This document shows, piece after piece, positions 57,311 through 64,000 of a stretch of DNA of 64,000 bases (its first letter is position 1; each line of letters starts with the position of its first letter). The DNA lies in NCBI GenBank assembly GCA_023313575.1, contig JAJTTP010000001.1, forward strand, positions 186,001 to 250,000, read 5' to 3'. Source of the stretch: Eutypella sp. D-1. Taxonomy: Eukaryota > Ascomycota > Sordariomycetes > Xylariales > Diatrypaceae. Under the pieces are notes generated by a model. That model made no database searches and had not been told where the DNA came from. It saw only the letters and a program-made list of their open reading frames with translations. Both the position numbers and the translations under genes were made by a program.

Positions 57311-58837
57311 ATGCAAGCGAACAGCTACTTCATAGCTCAAGACGAGCCCCCTCTAGCTCACACAAGAAACCAGGATTTAGCTACGGATACTACAGGGACC
57401 GAACAGGACGGCCTTCTCTCACAAGGTCCCAATATTCGGGACTATGAAAATTTCCCATTGCGCTCGAACCGGAGTAGTGAAAACGATGGCGGGCGGCAGT
57501 GGGTGGACGGCCAACAGACTCCGTCCTCGATCTCGACATTGTCGTCCTCCAGCCCGTCTCTCGAGGGCACTGGCGCGCAGGTGCTCGATTGCGCCACGTC
57601 ATTCTTCCCACCCGTTCCCGCAGGCGCGGCGCTGCCGCCCCTGCCTAGGCCGGTCCTGATTCCACGCCTGGCCCCGAAAGCGCCGACCCCGTTCGCGCGG
57701 GCGTGGCCACCCGAGCTGGCGTCGCACGCGGTGCAGCTCGATGACTTCATGGCCTTCGTAGACAATCTGAACATCATCATGATCCCTCACCCCGCCGTCC
57801 GGGCGCTAAAGCTCACGGCGCTGGCGGTCGGTGCCGTGCCCTACCACGTCGCCGCGGGCGCCAGCGCGGGGCTCGACGCCGTGGCGACGGTCCTCTCTGT
57901 CGCCATGGCCAAAAGGCGCACCAAGGAGTATTTCCAGAAAGTCAACGAGAGCTGTAAGCATACTCATGCATTATTTTCCACCGTTTCTTGGCCTATCTTG
58001 GGGGCAAACGCCTGTCTATCTTGTCATATCCCAGATACTCGGCTTCTTAGAGATAGCCAAGCTACTCGTGTTCCTCCTGTGTGTAGAATTACTGACTCTT
58101 CAATGTTGTAGACTTCCATCCTCGAAAGCTCCATGCCGAGATCATTGATGCAAAAAGGGTGAAGGAGCTGCTAAAACTCGACAAGGATGATCCTCTTATT
58201 GCTCCTCTGTCCACGGACACCCTAGATCAGACCGTACAGGATAGATGTCTGAAGTACATGGCCCAGTACACCTGCGAGCTGTCGTTTGATGTCCCCAATC
58301 CGAGTCCTCAGACCACTCGACTTGCCAAGATGTCGACCGTAAGCAGTTTTTTTTTTAACTTCCTGCTTTTGTTGTTCCACCAATTGAAGAGTGCCAAGTC
58401 GCCGGCAGGGAGTCTTTGGGATCATTCATCTAGGTATTTTGGTCACTGACTTATTGTAGTGGGAGGTCGACCGCAAAATCCAGAGAGCCGACAAGCATGC
58501 CGTAGCGCGCAGGGAGCGTGCTCTCAAGCGGCACGCCGAGGGCAAACGGTTGAAAGAACCTAAAAGGGAGAGGAAAAGGGCTAAGACCCTCGACTGGATA
58601 CTGGTGCAGAACCTTGACGAGTGGGAGGCCAGTAAAGTAGAGCAGCCGACGGAGAGGCCAGAGAAGTCGACGAAGAGGGAAGAGAAGCTAGTGAAGAAGG
58701 AAGAGAAGTTGGCAAAGAAGGAAGACAAGTCGGCACGGAAGGAAGAGAAGAAATCGGCGAAAAAGGAAGAAAGGCTGGTGAAGAAGGAAGAAAAGTTCGC
58801 TAAGAAAGACGCAAAGAAGAATAGGAGTTCTAGATGA
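57311..58837 (+). CDS. Hypothetical protein with Lys/Glu repeat tail
   Basis: Exons 57311-57953, 58112-58338 and 58460-58837 give 415 residues, all phases matching. The N-terminal ~95 residues are Ser/Pro/Asp-rich and probably disordered. A core of about residues 130-300 has a hydrophobic, Ala/Gly-rich helix pair (ALKLTALAVGAVPYHVAAGA, GLDAVATVLSVAMA) followed by a conserved-looking YFHPRKLHAEII block. Such cores occur in uncharacterised fungal proteins where the Gly-rich part is thought to touch membranes. The last 60 residues are near-perfect repeats of a 7- to 8-residue Lys-Lys-Glu-Glu-Lys unit that should form a long charged helix. Function unknown. Confidence 0.75.
58625..58815 (+). repeat. 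In-frame AAGAAGGAAGAGAAG-type coding repeat
   Basis: Tandem imperfect units of about 21-24 bases (AAGAAGGAAGAGAAG with a variable joining part) encode the Lys/Glu tail of the hypothetical protein. Unit boundaries fall at Leu, Ser or Phe codons. Confidence 0.7.
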
Positions 58838-59696
58838 AAGTCAGCTAACAACCGCCCTCAAGCCCAAGTCTCCCTACGCCTAACCTATACTATAACACAC
58901 TTAATATCCTAACAAATGTTCAAGTTAATTATTTCGTTGAAGTTCAGTGTGAAGACTGAGACATCGTCACAATTTGTCTATAAGGCACGTCTTCCTCCCA
59001 CCATCTAGAGTAGCTGAATCTCAAGTCAATCAAGTTATATCCTCCATTTCAACAGATGAGGATTATGGTATAGGCCAGATGTATAGGTATGCTTAGCGTC
59101 CCGCATGGTCATTATTCTACTTTATCTAGTACTTGCTAGAGTCTGACTAGATACCACGGAAATGATGGGTAAGGAGCGGTGGTGATTATGACCAGTTGAA
59201 CAGAAAAAAGACAACTTATATTTCAATGTACAAGCTATTTACGCTATTCCGTTCATTATAAGATTAGAAATGCACTAATTGTTTATTCAGACACCGGTCA
59301 TCAGTGCCTCATATGTCGTAACCAAAAAATGGCGTATATTTTGGGCCCGTGAGGGCCCTGTTACGGCTCTGGGGAAGGAAGGAAAAAGAAGAAGAATCTC
59401 CCAAACCTAGCCCCGGGTGCTCCCTTTATAGGTGGCCAGGGTGGGCCAAAAGGGCCCACATACTGGTTGCGACATCATAACGCTGTTTGGAGTAGTATGA
59501 AGTTGTGTTCCTGGGTTGCTAGTTGCCAACTTCTAACTCCGCGATCCCTCCTTACTGCTGCCAGGGTTGGTCTTACGTCGTCGTCCAATTCCCAGTAGCC
59601 CCGCCGATTATTCCAAAATTGCTCGCGCCCGTGTTTGTTTTCAAGAGTGCTGGTTGTGTGTTTTCAATGCGAGCTTCAAATTTCAAGCTTCCTATC
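58838..59696. other. Intergenic region with second repeat copy
   Basis: Between convergent genes. It includes the second copy of the dispersed repeat (58989-59054) and, at 59340-59460, GC-richer sequence with repeated GGGCCC boxes. No gene is supported; the plus-strand frame at 59523 overlaps the last exon of the zinc-finger gene in antisense. Confidence 0.45.
58989..59054 (+). repeat. Dispersed repeat, copy B
   Basis: Matches copy A at 49813-49880 in the same orientation. Several differences are T here against C there, as expected if this copy or both were mutated by RIP or deamination. Confidence 0.6.
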
Positions 59697-60323
59697 TCAT
59701 CCTTCCAGCGGGAGTGGGTTCATCTTAAGCTCAATGCCATGCACATCTCTTCGGTGATCCTGTCGGTTGAAGAACGTTGTGAAGGTCTGATCACACTGGT
59801 CACATGTGATCGGTTGCTAAAAGGCATATATTAGCATCCATCCAGCGGAGTACTGTACCATGCAAAGCATTGAGAACTATATGCTCACCGTGTCACGGTC
59901 TATTATCTCCTGTGGAGCATAGCCCCGCTCGTCAGTGATGATGGCGAATAAGCCGGTCAGATCTCCGGGCTCAATGGAAACACCGGCTTCTTCGGCGAAG
60001 CCCAAGATCTCGTTTCTCAGCTCCGCAAAGCCGGCAGGAGCTTCATCCAGCAATTGCTTGTCAAGGTGGATATGGCGTTGCGCGAATGTCATGACCCAGT
60101 CATAGGCAATATACCCAAAGTCGGCAGGGCTGTAGTGCATTCTGGCTGGGATGATCAGACGGGCCTTAGAGTGGCCGGTCTTCTCACGTAACAAGTCAGA
60201 AGCGGGATCCCTATAATCCAATGGCGGGGTCCCATAAGTCTCATCAAGACCATTAGCGACTAGAAAAGCATCCAGCACAGGAATAGGGACCTGGAAGCCG
60301 CGCAGTATAGTATATTGCGTCAT
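59697..60323 (-). CDS. Small protein with C-terminal C2H2 zinc finger
   Basis: Exons 60323-59889 and 59816-59697 give 184 residues. The start MTQYTILRGF is chosen because the frame's earlier Met (60431) would add a Pro/His-rich stretch unlike the rest. The first 140 residues form a mixed alpha/beta part with YTILRGFQVPIPVLDAF, RLIIPARMHYSP and a Trp-Val-Met-Thr-Phe segment, and I do not recognise it. Splicing GACACG|GTGAGC to a TTTTTAG acceptor, phase 0, adds a finger: C-X2-C-X12-H-X4-H in ITCDQCDQTF...QDHRRDVH. Without the splice the frame ends six residues later, so the finger depends on this intron. One finger may bind nucleic acid or protein. Confidence 0.68.
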
Positions 60324-61977
60324 CGCTAAACCTGTCGCAACAGAATGAGTCGAGTGCGGAGGGTTTAATCGTATCGGACGCCACGTTGCCACATTGAAGA
60401 TTTGACGAGGGTGAGAAGAATAGGGAGTCAATCAAATCTTCTGTAGCCTATCTACGGGAGTGAGAGGCATAAATGCTATAAGTACTTGGCAGCAGTAGGT
60501 AATATACATAGTAGGTAGGAATCTCTCGCGTACATGTTGCAAATATCAGGGACGTAGCTAGACTACCTAAGTAAGTACTGTGTAAGGGTCTGAGAATGCA
60601 GCTGGTCAATCCTAGGCTATTACTGCATATTACTTACATACTAAGTAGGTAGGTAATTACTAGATATTACTATAACAGCGGAGTAAACGGTAGGTAGCCC
60701 ACCCTCAAGCGCGCTAGGCCCCACTATGCCGCGCGCATAATAGACGGTGGCCTTAAAACGACCTCCCGAGGCACTCTATCCAAGCCTATCTGTATGCTAT
60801 TTGAGCTTCCAAAGCGCGTTTGGCTTGCCCCTTATCGTGCATTCACGTGGGAAAGTTCACCACGGAAGGTCGCACTTTTCCATCCCTTTTACGACGCTTC
60901 ATGATCTCGTAAGCCTATATGAGGTCCTACTTGGTCGGTATAGGCGGTTGGCTGGGTCCCAACTGGCCTAAGCTCATACTTGCCATAGAACTGGTGATGT
61001 CGTACTTCCTGGAGTCATAGTTCTGCGCATCACGGCCTGGGAGAGGTAAACTGTCATCAGCAACGACTCAAGAGGGAAGAACAGCCAAACAGAGATCAGG
61101 AAACGTCAAGTAACATGCCCAATCAAGTCGGAAACTCGACTTACTAGGCCTAGCCGAGTAGTATGAACGAGACTCATCCACGAGAAGATATCGTCTGGCA
61201 CGCGTGGGCAGATATTCTCTCACTTTATTTTCTGAACAGGGCGGCCACACCCGGTGGCGGTTCATACACTGTTCTAATTATACATATCACTTATTAAGCT
61301 GTATATACGGTATAAGTACGTTTTGCGTGTATTATAAATTAATACCGACACTTATTACAGGGCATAATAATTTAAGACTGATCATATAATAACCTACTGA
61401 AAACTTAAACCAGGCTCCGTGATAAGTTTGGTACAACGTATTAATTAAATACTACCAGCTCGGGGCTACAATTGATAGGCCATTTGGACCTCCCACTATA
61501 ATAGATCTAGGCGTTTCCGGCCCATTTCTTATGGCCACCACTTTGCCAGCCTACCTACCTGCACTTCCAAGGTTCTAATTACGAATACTTGTTGGTGTAG
61601 CATCTTCTGCTGCAGCGTTACATCGTGTATATCATCTGCGGCGTACCGCTTGCAGCCTTGATCCAACTTGCATATTCTCGGTTTCCACTTTCTCCACACA
61701 CACCTACCGACGGAACCCAAACCTCTTATTAGGCTGCAGCTGATCGCCATTCCTCATTAAGCCCTTCCAGAGTCTCAAAAACATAGAGATGCTCGTAAAT
61801 TCATCCGTCCCGCAGTTACACAATACCAATTCACCGTTATATGATGCCACACTTCTCAAAAACTACTAATCACATTGAAAGTCCTCTTTACAAAACTGCC
61901 TTGTCTTATCTATTTTGCGTTGGCCTAGGCTTGCTAGACCTCCACGTTCAATTCCCCGTCCATCCCTCTATTCTAAA
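60324..61977. other. Divergent intergenic region with short repeats
   Basis: TAGGTA/GTAGGTAGG repeats are frequent at 60490-60700, as elsewhere in this genome window. The stretch 61270-61480 is AT-rich and TA-dinucleotide-rich. A minus-strand frame at 61529-61750 reads plausibly (Arg-Lys-Trp-Lys-Pro-Arg-Ile-Cys) but is short and unsupported. The right end is the promoter of the oxidase gene. Confidence 0.4.
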
Positions 61978-63617
61978 ATGAATGTGCTAGACACTCTTGA
62001 TTCAGAGCAGCCTACGATGTGTGCCTCAGCGCGCTTCTGTGTAAGTCTTATCTCGCAATATCTCTCTCTCTTCCCAGGACGAACTTTTATCAAGTCAGAT
62101 TCTGAGCCATATTCTAGTGCGCTGCCCTTGCTTCTATTTTCGGGGGCAGCAAGCTTGCCTACCCAGGAAGCCCTGAATACGACGCATCGCTGGCATCATA
62201 CTACTCGGTTCAGCAAGAGACCATTCGTCCAGCGTGCGTCCTATCCATCCAGACCGCCAGCGATGTGTCAGATGCTGTTAAGATTTTGGCAAAAAATACC
62301 CCTGATGGATTATGCGAATTTGCCATTAGATCTGGTGGGCATGCCAGTTGGGCAGGGGCCTCAAATAGTTCCGGTGGCATTACTCTGGATCTCCGCGGGC
62401 TCAATAACATTGACCTTGACGAAGACGGGACGACATTGCGTGTCGGCCCTGGCGCGACGTGGGATGCAGTTTACCAGAAGCTCGATCCTCTAGGACGCAG
62501 CGTGGCAGGCGGCCGTGTAGCTGGCGTGGGTGTGGGTGGTTTGACGCTTGGTGGCGGCATCTCTCACCTCTCACCCCAGCACGGTTGGACCTGTGACACT
62601 GTGCGCAATTTCCAGGTTGTTTTGGCCGACGGATCGATAGTTGATGCAAATGCCAACGAGAACGCGGATCTATTCTTCGCGCTTCGTGGTGGGGGCAACA
62701 ATTTTGGTGTGGTCACTCGCATTGATTTGGAGACGTTTGAGCAGGGCCTGCTTTGGAGTGCGTCCTTGATATGTGATGTCTCTGTCCTTGATACAAACAT
62801 CAGGGAATTTTCTCGACTTAGTGCGGCAAGAGACTACGACGAATATGCTTCATTCCTTCTATCCTTTGCATATATTGGCTCTATGGGCGCGTCGATCATT
62901 GCGAACACACTCCACTACACCAAGGCGGTGGAGAATCCACCTATCTACGAGCAGCTCATGAAACTCCCGACAATTCAGGCCTCCACAGGGCTTAAGAACA
63001 TGACGATCATATCCCTTGAGGGGGAGGCTATGGTACCAAAAGGTGTACGCTCTCTCTACCGTACCCATACCATCGTCTCATCCGAAGCCATGCTTCAAGC
63101 TGTATACATCGCTTGGAATGACGCCGTGCTAGCTATCAAGGATATTCAAGGCATCTCATGGGCCCTATCGTTTGACCCTCTTCCCCCAGCCTTCTACGCC
63201 CGCCATGCGGCCGGCAACGCACTCGGCCTAACCGGCCGGGATGGCTCTGCGTTAATTATAGCGCTGCTAGACGTCAGGTGGAGCGACGCAAATGATGACA
63301 AGCTTGTCAGTTCTACCGCCAAGAGGCTGTTAGATAATGTTAGTGTTCTGAGTCTCGCTGCTCTAATATTCCTACATCGCCATTACCATATCAATTTCGA
63401 CTAACTCTAGCTCGATGCATAGATCAAAAAGGAGGCAGAGGCTTTGGGTGCATACGACCCATTCATCTACTTGAACTACGCAGAACCAGACCAAAACCCG
63501 ATAGCGACCTACGGAGACCAAAATGTGCACCGGCTGAAGGCGGTCCAAAATCGCGTGGATCCTGGTGGATTGTTTACCAAGCAGGTGCCTGGTGGTCACA
63601 AACTTCCCAGTACATAA
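61978..63617 (+). CDS. FAD-linked oxidase (BBE-like, FAD_binding_4)
   Basis: The model has exons 61978-62040, 62078-62116, 62154-63338 and 63423-63617, giving 493 residues. The FAD domain shows AYPGSPEYDASLASYYS, then FAIRSGGHASWAG with the His that carries FAD through its 8-alpha carbon. GGRVAGVGVGGLTLGGGIS has Val where bicovalent enzymes have Cys, and FFALRGGGNNFGVVT follows. The last exon adds the BBE end: FIYLNYA, and DPGGLFTKQ. No signal peptide is visible, so it is likely cytosolic. Such enzymes oxidise sugars, alkaloids or polyketide-type intermediates. The two N-terminal introns in this model are only 37 bases each and the acceptor of the second is AAG, so this end is uncertain. The main body is firm. 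Confidence 0.82.
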
Positions 63618-64000
63618 TAGTTATGCTGCATGCAAAGTTACTGTTAAAAGCTAAGGCAATGATCGTTGTAGCATTATATAAATACTGGATGTATATCTGG
63701 GAATAGCTTCGTTGAAAAAAGGTTGTCGACGTATGTAGGTTTTGATTAGTCATGGTGGCTCCACATTTAAGGAGAGTCTTCAGCTATACAAAATAGGTGG
63801 GGTCGGGTGAGCCTCCTTTTAAATGCAGCCTAGCGCGCTACTCACATAGGCCATTGGTCCCTAAGGGGGCCTCTGTCCTAGAATTCTCCTTATCTCCCGT
63901 AGCTATTTTGTCTCCTTGACGAGGAATCCAGCTCCGATATCTGATTGTTCGGCAATTCATAAGGCTCATAAGGAGAAGAAGACGCACGACTAGGCCCAGT
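63618..64000. other. 3' region of the oxidase gene
   Basis: Downstream of the stop at 63617. It contains UTR-like sequence and no recognisable coding region before the window ends. Confidence 0.45.

Overview
The window looks like nuclear DNA of a filamentous ascomycete (Pezizomycotina, probably Sordariomycetes). Genes carry short GT-AG introns (mostly 50-110 bases). The protein families are typical of such fungi: a Zn2Cys6 regulator, a metacaspase with a Gly/Tyr/Pro-rich prodomain, a UvsD/Rad26-type checkpoint protein, a BIM1-like secreted protein, fungal P450 and MFS proteins and an NRPS relic. Genes are separated by 0.4-3 kb of non-coding DNA with poly-C tracts, microsatellites and TAGGTA-like short repeats. 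All exon structures were worked out by eye from splice signals, reading-frame continuity and family motifs. No search was run.

Layout. 0.9-5 kb: a Ynd1-type apyrase (+), then a low-complexity Tyr/Gly/His-rich protein (-). 5-7.7 kb: no convincing gene. 7.7-14 kb: an NCS1 (Fur-type) transporter (-) diverging from a large fused hydantoinase A/DUF917 protein (+); the shared 1.2 kb promoter has four GATA-type sites, and the pair looks like a small uptake-and-hydrolysis unit for a hydantoin- or lactam-like nitrogen source. 15.6-18.2 kb: a Zn2Cys6 transcription factor in nine exons. 19.8-20.4 kb: a secreted BIM1-like protein lacking the usual first His. 21.8-22.6 kb: a Gln-rich hypothetical protein. 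24.3-28.3 kb: metacaspase (-) diverging from a WW-domain protein (+). 29.2-32 kb: UvsD/Rad26 (ATRIP-like) checkpoint protein (-).

32.7-39.1 kb resembles the remains of a secondary-metabolism locus: a broken NRPS-type gene (adenylation fragment joined to the end of a carrier domain and a thioester reductase), an apparently complete P450 diverging from it, and an MFS quinate/sugar-type transporter. 39.1-42.3 kb is empty. 42.3-45.4 kb is a glutaminyl-tRNA synthetase in which two exon junctions do not fit ordinary splicing. 47-52.4 kb holds four unrecognised or weakly recognised proteins (403-aa protein, F-box-like, integral membrane, ankyrin-like). 52.4-53.9 kb has GGT-rich repeats and an AT-rich stretch. 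Then come a secreted Cys-containing protein (53.9-54.9 kb), a protein with a Lys/Glu repeat tail (57.3-58.8 kb), a small protein ending in a C2H2 finger (59.7-60.3 kb) and an FAD-linked BBE-like oxidase (62-63.6 kb).

The strongest functional link is the transporter/hydantoinase pair. The most unusual items are the collapsed NRPS gene beside a P450 with a non-standard I-helix, the BIM1-like protein without its copper-ligand His, and the frame problem in the glutaminyl-tRNA synthetase. I did not find a clearly new multi-gene system, and I saw no tRNA, rRNA, CRISPR array or intact transposon.
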